A DNA stretch of 64,000 nt from Rhodococcoides corynebacterioides NBRC 14404 (lineage in GTDB: Bacteria; Actinomycetota; Actinomycetes; Mycobacteriales; Mycobacteriaceae): assembly GCF_001894765.1 (NCBI RefSeq), contig NZ_BCWV01000002.1, positions 434,001 through 498,000 of the forward strand. Direction: 5' to 3'. This document shows positions 8,173 through 16,415 of this stretch, piece after piece; within the stretch, counting starts at the first letter, position 1, and every line of letters begins with the position of its first letter. The notes under the pieces are model-generated. The model was not told the DNA's origin, made no database searches, and saw only the letters and a list, made by a program, of their open reading frames with translations. A program made the translations under genes and the position numbers.

Positions 8173-9732
8173 TCACCGCCAGCTGGGCAGCCACAACTGC
8201 TGCTGCCACAGCGTCTCGGTGATCGGCAGGCCGGTGAGAACCGGCCACAGCCACACGAAGTTCGCGATCGCGACGGCGACGTACCCGGCGGCCAGAGCCA
8301 GGCCGAGGGTGCGTCGCCGTCCTGTTCGGGCGCGGCCGATCACGTCGCCGATCACCAACGTCAGGCCCATGACGAGGAACGGTGAGAGCGCGGTCGCGTA
8401 GAAGAAGTACATCTGGCGGTCCAGCGACAGGAACCAGGGCAGGATGCCGGCGCCGTAGCCGACCAGCACGGCCGCGTAGCGCCAGTCGCGCCGCGCGACG
8501 GTGCTCCACAGCGCCCACGCCAGCATCGGGACGGCGAGCCACCACAGGGCCGGGGTCCCGATCAGCATCACCGCTTTGACGCAGCTGCCCGGCGCACTGC
8601 AGCCGGCGACGGTGTCCCCGTCGGCGTAGTAGTACAGCATCGGCCGCAGCCCCATCGGCCACGTCCACGGCTTGGATTCCCACGGATGGCGATTGCCGGC
8701 GGAATTGGTCAGTCCGGCATGGAATTCGAGGACGTTGCCGCTGTAGTACCAGAGCGAGCGCAGCGCGTCGGGAACGAAGGAGAACGGTCCGCCCGCGCCG
8801 ACTTCGGTGCCCACGGCGTGCCGGTCGACGCCCGTCTCGCTGGCGAACCACCCGGCGTAGGTGGCCAGGTAGACGACGACGGGGACGGCCACCAAGGCGT
8901 ACAGGGCGGGGCCGACGTCGCGGACGGCCGTGCCGCGCCACGGTCGAACCACCCCGTACCGACGCCGGGCGGCGAGGTCGAACGCCACGCTCAGCAGGCC
9001 GAAGAAGGCGACGAAGTACAGTCCGGACCACTTCGTGCCGCAGGCCAGGCCGAGCAGGACGCCCGCGCCGAAGCGCCACCACCGCACGCCGAGGCGCGGC
9101 CCGAGCGTGCTGACCTCGAGGCGACCCTGCGCGGCGACGCGAGCCAGCCGTTCGCGCACGTCGTCGCGGTCACGGACGAGTGCTCCGAACGCACCCACGA
9201 CGAACAGGGTCATGAAGATGTCGAGCATGCCCACGCGCGAGGAGACGAAGGCGACGCCGTCGACGACGAGCAGCAGGCCGGCGATCGCGCCCAGAAGGGT
9301 CGAGCGCGTCATCCGCCGCACGATGCGGATCACCAGCAGCACGAGCAGGATGCCGAACACGGCCGAGGACAGCCGCCACCCCCACCCCGTGTACCCGAAG
9401 ACGGCCTCGCCGACGGCGATCAGTTGCTTGCCGACGGGCGGGTGCACCACCAGCCCGTACGCGGGGTTGTCCTCGATCCCGCCTCCGGTGAGCACCTGGT
9501 ACCCCTGCGGTGCGTAGTGCTTCTCGTCGAAGACGGGCGTCCCGGCGTCGGTGGGGTAGCCCAGCATCACCAGACGGGTGACCGCCGCGATCGCCGTGAC
9601 GACGACGGTCACCACCCAGCCGCGCACCCGATCGGTGGGGCCGAACGTCTCGACGGGCACGAGGGGGCCGGGGGCGACGGCCGGCGGGGTCGACCGTCGC
9701 GCCGGATCGGTGCGCGCGGTCAGCAGGGTCAC
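8173..9732 (-). CDS. pmt: Dolichyl-phosphate-mannose-protein mannosyltransferase
   Basis: A 519-aa polytopic glycosyltransferase (GT39) that transfers mannose from polyprenyl-phosphate-mannose to Ser/Thr of exported proteins. The acidic DE pair (residues 69-70, VFDEKHY) in the first extracytoplasmic loop is the catalytic motif, followed by HPPVGKQLIA, many membrane helices, and the C-terminal WLPSW. It is the Rv1002c orthologue by sequence type and by its divergent position next to rsmI. The GTG start at 9732 directly follows a -10 box, so the message is probably leaderless. The fasciclin and other Ser/Thr-rich lipoproteins in this window are plausible substrates (inference). Confidence 0.93.
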   Translation of the reverse strand: MTLLTARTDPARRSTPPAVAPGPLVPVETFGPTDRVRGWVVTVVVTAIAAVTRLVMLGYPTDAGTPVFDEKHYAPQGYQVLTGGGIEDNPAYGLVVHPPVGKQLIAVGEAVFGYTGWGWRLSSAVFGILLVLLVIRIVRRMTRSTLLGAIAGLLLVVDGVAFVSSRVGMLDIFMTLFVVGAFGALVRDRDDVRERLARVAAQGRLEVSTLGPRLGVRWWRFGAGVLLGLACGTKWSGLYFVAFFGLLSVAFDLAARRRYGVVRPWRGTAVRDVGPALYALVAVPVVVYLATYAGWFASETGVDRHAVGTEVGAGGPFSFVPDALRSLWYYSGNVLEFHAGLTNSAGNRHPWESKPWTWPMGLRPMLYYYADGDTVAGCSAPGSCVKAVMLIGTPALWWLAVPMLAWALWSTVARRDWRYAAVLVGYGAGILPWFLSLDRQMYFFYATALSPFLVMGLTLVIGDVIGRARTGRRRTLGLALAAGYVAVAIANFVWLWPVLTGLPITETLWQQQLWLPSWR

Positions 9733-9738
9733 CGTTCG

Positions 9739-9744
9739 ATCGTA
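9739..9744 (-). promoter_or_regulatory. -10 box for leaderless pmt transcript
   Basis: On the minus strand TACGAT lies 6 nt upstream of the pmt GTG (9732). No ribosome-binding site is present between them. The divergent rsmI has its own GAGAGAGGAC Shine-Dalgarno on the other side. Confidence 0.5.
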
Positions 9745-9806
9745 GGCTAGGGGGAACGAGTGTCGCCGGGCCCGACCGGTCGACCGGACGACGAGAGAGG
9801 ACGGCC

Positions 9807-10637
9807 GTGCTGATCCTCGGTGCCACCCCCATGGGCGATCCGAACGACGCGTCGCCGCGGCTGCGCGAGGCGCTCGCCACCGCGGACGTCGTCGCGGCGG
9901 AGGACACCCGGCGTACCAAGACGCTGGCGTCGGCCCTGGGCGTGCAGATCACCGGGCGGGTGGTGAGTTTCTACGACCAGGTCGAGACCGACCGCATCCC
10001 GGGTCTGCTGGAGGAGATTCGCGCCGGATCGCGGGTGCTCCTGGTGACCGACGCCGGAATGCCGTCGGTCAGCGATCCCGGGTACCGCCTGGTGGCGGCG
10101 TGCGCGCAGGCCGACCTGCCGGTGACGTGCCTGCCCGGACCGTCGGCAGTGACGACGGCGTTGGCGCTCTCGGGTCTGCCCGTCGAGCGGTTCTGCTTCG
10201 ACGGATTTCCCCCGCGCAAGCGAGGACCGCGCCAGGCGTGGTTGCGCACGCTGGTCACCGAGCAGCGTGCGGTGGCGTTCTTCGAGGCGCCGCATCGACT
10301 GGCCGACACGCTCGCGGACGCCGTGGAGGTCCTCGGGCCGGAGCGGCCCGCCGCCGTCTGCCGTGAACTGACCAAGACCTACGAGGAGGTCCGGCGCGGC
10401 ACCCTGGCGGATCTGGCCCAGTGGGCGGCGGACGGGGTGCGCGGCGAGATCACCGTGGTGCTCGCGGGCGCGGCCCCGGCCGCCGCCGATCCCGAGGACC
10501 TCGTCGACGCGGTGGAGGAGTGGGTGCAGGGCGGTCTGGGCCTGAAGGACGCCTGCGCGCGCGTCGCCGCCGATTCGGACGCGGCGGTGTCGAAACGCGC
10601 TCTCTACGAGGCGGTTCTGACCGCCCGGTCGCAGTAG
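9807..10637 (+). CDS. rsmI: 16S rRNA (cytidine(1402)-2'-O)-methyltransferase
   Basis: A 276-aa tetrapyrrole-methylase-fold enzyme that makes the 2'-O-methyl of C1402 in 16S rRNA. Typical blocks are ILGATPMGDPNDASPR near the N-terminus, EDTRRT, SDAG-like VTDAGMPSVSDPG, PGPSAVTTALALSGLP and FEAPHRL, then the C-terminal helical extension that assembles with the 30S subunit. GTG 9807 is supported by GAGAGAGGAC upstream. It is divergent from pmt, as Rv1003 is from Rv1002c. Confidence 0.95.
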   Translation: MLILGATPMGDPNDASPRLREALATADVVAAEDTRRTKTLASALGVQITGRVVSFYDQVETDRIPGLLEEIRAGSRVLLVTDAGMPSVSDPGYRLVAACAQADLPVTCLPGPSAVTTALALSGLPVERFCFDGFPPRKRGPRQAWLRTLVTEQRAVAFFEAPHRLADTLADAVEVLGPERPAAVCRELTKTYEEVRRGTLADLAQWAADGVRGEITVVLAGAAPAAADPEDLVDAVEEWVQGGLGLKDACARVAADSDAAVSKRALYEAVLTARSQ

Positions 10638-10647
10638 CCGGCGCGGA

Positions 10648-11076
10648 TCAGCCGACGACCTGTTGGCGCAGGCCGTCCGTCGCGGTCTCGAGCACCGTCT
10701 TGGTGCCGCGCTTGACGATGAAACCGGGTACCGGAATCTTCGGGTCGAGCGTGATCTCGAAGGTGAGGTGGGTGCCCCGGTCGGTCTCGGTGAGGTCGTA
10801 GCGGGCGGACTGGGACTTCTGCTGGGTCGACTCGACGACCTCCCACGACACGGAGGTGTCCGTCCAGGTGAACTCCAGCACCTGCTCGTCCGTGATGCCC
10901 ATGACGGCCACCGTCATCTCCGCGACGAGGGGACGACCGGCGTCGTCACGCTCGCGAACGGCGACCTTCTTGTGGATGGACGACCACGCGGGCAGCCCCT
11001 CCAGATCGGCGATCACGGCGAGCACGTCCGCCGGGGGAGCCTCGATGTCGACTTCTCTGCTGCCACTGACTGCCAT
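10648..11076 (-). CDS. SRPBCC family protein (polyketide cyclase/dehydrase-like)
   Basis: A 142-aa START/Bet v1-type helix-grip protein. It begins SREVDIEAPPADVLAVIADLEGLPAWSS, the classic SRPBCC opening strand and helices, and ends with a long amphipathic helix (KRGTKTVLETATDGLRQQV). Such proteins bind hydrophobic ligands or lipids in a central cavity; the ligand is unknown here. The length is normal for mycobacterial homologues. Its 3' end converges on rsmI (10 bp apart). ATG 11076 lies 8 nt downstream of a TAACAT -10 box. Confidence 0.8.
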   Translation of the reverse strand: MAVSGSREVDIEAPPADVLAVIADLEGLPAWSSIHKKVAVRERDDAGRPLVAEMTVAVMGITDEQVLEFTWTDTSVSWEVVESTQQKSQSARYDLTETDRGTHLTFEITLDPKIPVPGFIVKRGTKTVLETATDGLRQQVVG

Positions 11077-11084
11077 GAGCGTGA

Positions 11085-11090
11085 ATGTTA
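11085..11090 (-). promoter_or_regulatory. -10 box for leaderless SRPBCC transcript
   Basis: On the minus strand TAACAT ends 8 nt upstream of ATG 11076, with no Shine-Dalgarno between. It is consistent with a leaderless or nearly leaderless mRNA. Confidence 0.4.
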
Positions 11091-11115
11091 CCGACGGTGA
11101 CCCGTACCGGTGCGC

Positions 11116-12228
11116 TTATGCGCCCGGACGAATGTCGGACACCCGTCCGGCGGAGGCGACGCGCTCGTCGACGAACGCGGCGATCTCCCGGATGGCACGT
11201 CCGCTCTCGGGAACGAAGTCGGCCGCCTGGAAGACGTGAACCTGGTTCTCCCACACCTGGAGTCGGCACTCGACGCCGGCTTCGGCCAGACGATCCGCCA
11301 TGAGCTCGGAGTCCGCATAGACCATCTCGTTCGAGCCGACCTGCAGCAGAACCGGCGGCATGTCGCTCAGATCGGCGTTCACCGGACAGACGCGAGGTCC
11401 TCGCGTGCCCTCGACGACGATGCGGGCTTCCACGCTGTCCGCCAACGCGGTCAACGCCGGAACCGCACCGGCCGGGAAGACCGGGCACCGGGCCGCGTTG
11501 GGATGGGCCATCTTTCGGCTCGGATCGAGGTCCGTCAGGGGTGAGAGGGCGATGATGCCGGCCGCCTGCGGCAGTCCCAGCATGGTGATCGCGAGCGAGA
11601 CCATGAAGGACAGGTAGCCACCGGCGGAGTCACCGGCGATGAAGATCTGCTCCGGCAGGTACCCCGCGTCGAGCAGGTAGCGGTAGCCGTCGACGCCGTC
11701 CTCGACGGCGTGCGAGATGGGGTTGCGCGGCATCATGCGGTAGTCGACCGACAGGACGTCGGCGCCCGTGGTGTGGGCGATGCGCGACGTCAGGCGCCGA
11801 TGGCTGTTGAGTCCGCAGACGACGAAGGCTCCGCCGTGGAGATACAGGATCACCCGATCCCGATCGGCGCGGCGGCGGGGAGTCTCGGAACGACCGGTCG
11901 GACCCAGGCGGCGGGGACGGTCGCTGTGGATCCACTCGGCGCGGCAGTTGTCCAGGCGTACCGGGGTGCAGCGCGTGGTTCCCACCGGGGGGAGCAGGCG
12001 TCCGGCCTGATCGACCAGCCCGGTGGGCCAGGGGAGCGAGTGAGTATGGGCCCAGAGTCCCAGGAACGGGCGGACGGTGGTGCGCAGATACGTGGCGAGG
12101 GCCCGCCCCTGCACGCTGGTGCCGACGAACTCCTGCCGGTCGACGGGGGCGATCCCGTAGCCGTGCGACGCCGTGCGTCCGGCGTTCCGTCGCAGGGACG
12201 TGGTCATCTCGGCCGAGGCGATGCTCAT
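11116..12228 (-). CDS. Alpha/beta hydrolase, hormone-sensitive-lipase-family esterase
   Basis: A 370-aa esterase of the HSL (family IV) type. The oxyanion-hole HGG is at residues 131-133 (LYLHGGAFVVCG), the nucleophile elbow GDSAGG at 199-204 with Ser201, and the closing His in NQVHVFQ near the C-terminus. A long N-terminal cap of about 120 residues without a signal peptide precedes the catalytic core, as in the mycobacterial Lip proteins. It is divergent from the WS/DGAT acyltransferase, so the pair may serve storage-lipid or membrane-lipid ester turnover (inference). The start is ATG 12228; ATG 12207 is possible. Confidence 0.88.
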   Translation of the reverse strand: MSIASAEMTTSLRRNAGRTASHGYGIAPVDRQEFVGTSVQGRALATYLRTTVRPFLGLWAHTHSLPWPTGLVDQAGRLLPPVGTTRCTPVRLDNCRAEWIHSDRPRRLGPTGRSETPRRRADRDRVILYLHGGAFVVCGLNSHRRLTSRIAHTTGADVLSVDYRMMPRNPISHAVEDGVDGYRYLLDAGYLPEQIFIAGDSAGGYLSFMVSLAITMLGLPQAAGIIALSPLTDLDPSRKMAHPNAARCPVFPAGAVPALTALADSVEARIVVEGTRGPRVCPVNADLSDMPPVLLQVGSNEMVYADSELMADRLAEAGVECRLQVWENQVHVFQAADFVPESGRAIREIAAFVDERVASAGRVSDIRPGA

Positions 12229-12464
12229 CTGGCGGCCCTCCGTCGTCTTCTCATCCGGGCTTCTCGTCGAATCCCTCTTCGCAGTGGGGATCGCACCGGC
12301 ACGTCAACATGAAACACCTTTCGAGACATCCGTTGTAATCGGGGTCACACCGTGACCGCTCGTTGTCCGGTCCGATGCACGTTCGTTACCTGTGAGTAGC
12401 ATGGTGAGAATGCAGGTGAGCTGGGCGATCACGCCCTGCCGCCGGGCCGAGAGAGGGTGCGTCG

Positions 12465-13841
12465 ATGCCGTTCATGCCGGTCACCGAATCCATGTTCCTG
12501 GTGGCGGAGACGCGAGAGCACCCGATGCACGTGGGCGGGCTGCAACTGTTCGTGCCCCCGGAGGGCGAGGAGGAGACCTTCGGCCAGAAGGTCTACGAGA
12601 CGTTCGAGGCGGCCACCGACGTCTACGAGTTGTTCCGCAAGCGTCCGGCCCCGCCGGTCAACGTCATGGGCACCGTGCGGTGGATCTTCGACGACGACCT
12701 CGACTTCGAACACCACGTCCGCCGCATCATGCTGCCGCGACCCGGGCGCGTGCGGGAACTCCTGCGCTACATCTCCGCCGAGCACGGGGCGCCCCTCGAT
12801 CGGCACCGGCCCATGTGGGAGCTGCACGTCATCGAAGGGCTGGCGGACGGTCGCCTGGCGCTCTACAGCAAGATCCACCACTCCCTCGTGGACGGGGTGT
12901 CGGCACTGAAGCTCTTCGAGAAGACGCTCACGCCCGATCCGGACCGTCGGGACTGCGGTCCCATCTGGGATCCCGCCCTGTTCCGGAAGAAGCGGAGTTC
13001 GGAGGTCGCGACGACGGGCAGCGGCACCCTCGCGGCGGTCACGAGCGGCGTGAAGGCGGCCGGTGAGCTCGCGGGAATCGGACCGGCGGCGGCCCGCATC
13101 GGGTGGAACAAGCTGCGGGGCAACGACATGGTGTTGCCGCTGTCCGCGCCGCACACCATGCTGAACGTGCCGATCGGCGGCGCTCGCCGATTCGCGTCGC
13201 AGCAATGGTCGAAGACGCGGATGAAGGACGTCGCGTCCGCACTCGGCGTCACGCTGAACGACGTCGTGCTCACCATGTGCGCGGGCGCGCTCCGGTCCTA
13301 CCTCATCGACCGCAACGCACTCCCCGACGAGCCCCTCGTGGCCATGGTGCCCGTGTCGATGCGCGAGGCCGGCGCGGACGCCGCCGGCGGCAACGCGGTG
13401 ACCACCGTGCTCTGCAACCTCGGAACCGATCAGCCCGACCCCGAACGCCGGCTCGCGGCCGTCGTGCGGTCGATGAACGACTCCAAGGCGATGATGCGGA
13501 ATCTCAGCCCTCTGCAGGCGCTGGGTTACGGCGCCGCGGTGATGGCCCCGCTGCTGCTCACGCCGGTGCCGGGTTTCGTGCGCAACACCCCGCCGCCGTT
13601 CAACGTGATCATCTCCAACGTCCCCGGTCCGAAGACCGAGATGTACTGGAACGGTGCACGTCTCGACGGCGTCTACCCGGCCTCGATCGTGCTCGACGGG
13701 CAGGCGCTGAACATCACGCTGGCCACCAACGCCGACAACGTCAACTTCGGTCTCGTGGGAGACCGCCGCAGCGTTCCGTCGTTGCAGCGCATGCTCACGC
13801 ACCTCGACACGGCTCTCGAGGAGCTCGAGAAGCTCGCCTGA
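12465..13841 (+). CDS. WS/DGAT family wax ester synthase/diacylglycerol acyltransferase
   Basis: A 458-aa bifunctional acyl-CoA:alcohol/diacylglycerol acyltransferase of the actinobacterial storage-lipid family. The catalytic HHSLVDG (HHxxxDG) lies at residues 138-144, the conserved N-terminal MPVTESMFL at 4-12, and the second-half block NVIISNVPGP near residue 375 is typical. It would make triacylglycerol or wax esters at the membrane and lipid-body surface. ATG 12465 is preceded by GAGAGAGGG. In the 236-bp gap before it TAGCAT near 12397 could be its -10. M. tuberculosis has no WS/DGAT gene at this point of the rsmI-metG region. Confidence 0.92.
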   Translation: MPFMPVTESMFLVAETREHPMHVGGLQLFVPPEGEEETFGQKVYETFEAATDVYELFRKRPAPPVNVMGTVRWIFDDDLDFEHHVRRIMLPRPGRVRELLRYISAEHGAPLDRHRPMWELHVIEGLADGRLALYSKIHHSLVDGVSALKLFEKTLTPDPDRRDCGPIWDPALFRKKRSSEVATTGSGTLAAVTSGVKAAGELAGIGPAAARIGWNKLRGNDMVLPLSAPHTMLNVPIGGARRFASQQWSKTRMKDVASALGVTLNDVVLTMCAGALRSYLIDRNALPDEPLVAMVPVSMREAGADAAGGNAVTTVLCNLGTDQPDPERRLAAVVRSMNDSKAMMRNLSPLQALGYGAAVMAPLLLTPVPGFVRNTPPPFNVIISNVPGPKTEMYWNGARLDGVYPASIVLDGQALNITLATNADNVNFGLVGDRRSVPSLQRMLTHLDTALEELEKLA

Positions 13842-13878
13842 TCGGCCGGCGGTGGCGGTGGCTCGGACCTACGCGGGT

Positions 13879-15453
13879 CTAGTCCACGTCGGGCTCGACG
13901 TAGCGCGGGAAGACGCCCGTCGGCTTCGGGAGTTCGACTCCCGGGGTGAGACGAGTGGGGAGAGAAGCGAAGTCGCGGTCGGACACCCCGAGCAGATCGA
14001 GCAGGCGTGCGCAGGCATCGGGCATGAACGGTTGGGTGAGGATCACCGCGACGCGCAGGACCTCGAGCGTCACGTAGAGGACCGTGGCCATGCGCTCGGG
14101 GTCGGTCTTGCGCAGCACCCACGGTTCCTGCGCGGAGAAGTAGCGGTTGGTCTCGCCCAGCACCGACCAGATGGCCTCCAGCGCGAGGTGCAGTTCCTGC
14201 CGATCCATGTGGGCCCGAACGGTATCGGCGAGACCGGCGACATGCCCGAGCATGGCCTCGTCGGCGTCGGTGAAGTCGCCCGGCGTCGGCACTCGCGCGT
14301 CGCAGTTCTTCGCCACCATCGACAACGACCGCTGCGCGAGATTGCCGAGCTCGTTGGCGAGGTCGGCGTTGATGCGCGTGACGATGGCCTCGTGGCTGTA
14401 GCTGCCGTCCTGCCCGAACGAGACCTCGCGCAGCAGGAAGAACCGCACGGCGTCCAGGCCGTAGTCCGCGATCAGCGCGGCGGGATCGACCACGTTGCCC
14501 ACCGACTTGGACATCTTCTCGCCCTTGTTGGTCAGGAAGCCGTGCACGAACACGCGTTTCGGCAGTTCGATGCCCGCGGACATGAGGAAGGCGGGCCAGA
14601 ACACGGCGTGGAAGCGCACGATGTCCTTGCCGATCATGTGCACGTCCGCGGGCCAGAAGGTGCGGAACGCCTCGCCCTCGACGTCCGGATAGCCCACGCC
14701 CGTCAGGTAATTGGTGAGGGCGTCGACCCACACGTACATGACGTGGGACTCGTCGCCCGGGACCGGGACACCCCAGTCGAACGTCGACCGGGAGATCGAC
14801 AGATCCTTCAATCCGCTCGCGACGAAGCTCGCCACCTCGTTGCGCCGGGTGGCGGGGAGCACGAAGTCGGGCCGCTCCTTGTACAGCGCGAGCAGCTTGT
14901 CCTGGTACGCCGAGAGCCGGAAGAAGTACGTCGACTCCTCGGTCCACTCCACGGGCGTTCCGGTCTCGGTCGCGATGCGCGACCCGTCCTCGAGCCGCGT
15001 GGTCTCGCCTTCGGCGTAGTACGCCTCGTCCCGCACGGAGTACCACCCGCTGTAGGTGTCGAGGTAGATGTCTCCCCGGTCGGCCATGCGCTGCCACAGC
15101 GTGCGACTCGCCTCGAGGTGATCCGCATCGGTGGTGCGGATGAAGCGATCGAACGTGATGCCGAGCGATTCCTGCATCGCCTGGAAGGCGTCGGAATTGC
15201 GGCGCGCGAGATCCGCCGTGCTCAGCCCCTCCTTCGCCGCGGTCTGCGCCATCTTCAACCCGTGCTCGTCGGTGCCGGTGAGGAACCGGACGTCGTGACC
15301 GTCGAGACGCTTGAACCGCGCCAGCACGTCGGTCGCGATGTACTCGTAGGCGTGCCCGATGTGCGGGGTGCCGTTGGGGTACGCGATCGCGGTGGTGATG
15401 TAGAACGGCGGGCGGCCGGCGGCGTCCACCGGAGCATCGGGAGTAGCAGTCAT
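13879..15453 (-). CDS. metG: Methionyl-tRNA synthetase
   Basis: A 524-aa class I aminoacyl-tRNA synthetase (Rv1007c-like). The HIGH-type PHIGHAYEY occurs near the N-terminus and the KMSKS loop ([14 protein letters not shown]) in the middle, followed by the anticodon-binding helical bundle. There is no C-terminal Trbp111 dimerization domain, consistent with the short actinobacterial type. ATG 15453 is preferred because ATG 15462 abuts the minus-strand -10 box TAGAGT and could not be transcribed from it. It is divergent from tatD with about 21 bp between start codons. Confidence 0.94.
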   Translation of the reverse strand: MTATPDAPVDAAGRPPFYITTAIAYPNGTPHIGHAYEYIATDVLARFKRLDGHDVRFLTGTDEHGLKMAQTAAKEGLSTADLARRNSDAFQAMQESLGITFDRFIRTTDADHLEASRTLWQRMADRGDIYLDTYSGWYSVRDEAYYAEGETTRLEDGSRIATETGTPVEWTEESTYFFRLSAYQDKLLALYKERPDFVLPATRRNEVASFVASGLKDLSISRSTFDWGVPVPGDESHVMYVWVDALTNYLTGVGYPDVEGEAFRTFWPADVHMIGKDIVRFHAVFWPAFLMSAGIELPKRVFVHGFLTNKGEKMSKSVGNVVDPAALIADYGLDAVRFFLLREVSFGQDGSYSHEAIVTRINADLANELGNLAQRSLSMVAKNCDARVPTPGDFTDADEAMLGHVAGLADTVRAHMDRQELHLALEAIWSVLGETNRYFSAQEPWVLRKTDPERMATVLYVTLEVLRVAVILTQPFMPDACARLLDLLGVSDRDFASLPTRLTPGVELPKPTGVFPRYVEPDVD

Positions 15454-15461
15454 GGTGCGCA

Positions 15462-15468
15462 TACTCTA
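15462..15468. promoter_or_regulatory. Overlapping divergent -10 boxes for metG and tatD
   Basis: Plus-strand TACTCT (15462-15467) ends 7 nt before the tatD GTG at 15475. Minus-strand TAGAGT (complement of 15463-15468) ends 9 nt before the metG ATG at 15453. The two hexamers share five base pairs. Neither gene has a Shine-Dalgarno. Polymerase can occupy only one direction at a time, so the two genes would compete for initiation. Confidence 0.5.
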
Positions 15469-15474
15469 TCTTTC

Positions 15475-16305
15475 GTGCCGAAAGACCGTCCCGCCCCGGA
15501 TGCCCCTGCCCTGCTGGTCCCGCTGGTGGACGCGCACACCCACCTCGACGCCTGTGGCGCGACGGACGCGGCGGGTGTGGCCGCGGTCCTCGACCGCGCC
15601 GAGGCCGTCGGGGTCTCGCGTGTGGTCACCGTGGCCGACGACCTCGCCGCCGCTCGCTTCGCCGTCGAGGCGGCGCACTGGGATTCGCGGGTCTGGGCCG
15701 CCGTCGCCATCCACCCCACCCGCGCGAACGTCCTCACCGACGAGGTGAAGGCGGAGGTCGAGTCGCTCGCCCGTGATCGCCGCGTCGTGGCGGTGGGGGA
15801 GACGGGGCTGGACTACTACTGGCCGGGCAAGCTCGACGGGTGCGCGTCGGTCGAGGACCAGATCGAAGGGTTCCGCTGGCACATCGACCTCGCGAAGCGG
15901 CTGCAGAAGCCGCTGATGATCCACAACCGCGAGGCCGATCACGACCTGCTGGCGGTACTGCTGGACGAGGGCGCCCCGGACACGGTGATCTTCCACTGCT
16001 TCAGCTCCGGCCCGGAGATGGCCGAGGCCTGTGTCGAGGCCGGGTACGTGCTGAGCTTCTCCGGCACGGTCAGCTTCCGCAACGCGCGGGAGCTGCGTGA
16101 GGCGGCGCAGTTGGTCCCCGACGGGCAGTTCCTCTTCGAGACCGACGCGCCGTTCCTCACCCCGCACCCCTTCCGGGGCGCGCCGAACGAGCCGTACTGC
16201 CTGCCCTACACCGCGCGGGCGTTCGCGGAGATCACCGGCCGCGACCCGGAGGCCGCGGCGGCGTCGGCCACGGCGACCGCGGAGCGGGTGTACCGACTGA
16301 CCTGA
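15475..16305 (+). CDS. tatD: TatD family metal-dependent deoxyribonuclease
   Basis: A 276-aa TIM-barrel hydrolase. The first metal motif HTHLD is at residues 21-25, GETGLDYYW carries the bridging Glu, MIHNREAD and VIFHCFSS supply metal-binding histidines, and ETDAPFLTPHP is the closing TatD signature. It likely acts as a 3'-5' DNA exonuclease in repair or turnover. The 60-bp-close partnership with metG is the same as Rv1007c-Rv1008. GTG 15475 is chosen because it sits 7 nt after a -10 box; the frame is open much further upstream, but that part is antisense to metG. Confidence 0.93.
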   Translation: MPKDRPAPDAPALLVPLVDAHTHLDACGATDAAGVAAVLDRAEAVGVSRVVTVADDLAAARFAVEAAHWDSRVWAAVAIHPTRANVLTDEVKAEVESLARDRRVVAVGETGLDYYWPGKLDGCASVEDQIEGFRWHIDLAKRLQKPLMIHNREADHDLLAVLLDEGAPDTVIFHCFSSGPEMAEACVEAGYVLSFSGTVSFRNARELREAAQLVPDGQFLFETDAPFLTPHPFRGAPNEPYCLPYTARAFAEITGRDPEAAAASATATAERVYRLT

Positions 16306-16335
16306 CGGTCGGTGCGGACGACGACGACCCCGCGT

Positions 16336-16385
16336 GGTCCGTCGTGATAAAACACCGCGCGGTCTGTCGTGATAGAACACAGCGC
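16336..16385 (+). repeat. Two tandem 25-bp repeats upstream of PP-loop gene
   Basis: Unit 1 (16336-16360) and unit 2 (16361-16385) are head to tail and identical at 22 of 25 positions. Each contains GTCGTGATA-R-AACAC, an imperfect GTG...CAC dyad. The pair ends 30 bp before ATG 16416. Two helical-turn-phased sites (25 bp apart) directly upstream of a gene look like a double operator or activator site. Confidence 0.6.
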
Positions 16386-16415
16386 GTGATCCCCCTACGA
16401 CGGCCTCGCCGACCG

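Noticed and set aside
13852..15474. Upstream extension of the tatD frame by about 540 codons
   Set aside because: It is antisense to metG, and the TatD domain starts at 15475 right after a -10 box.
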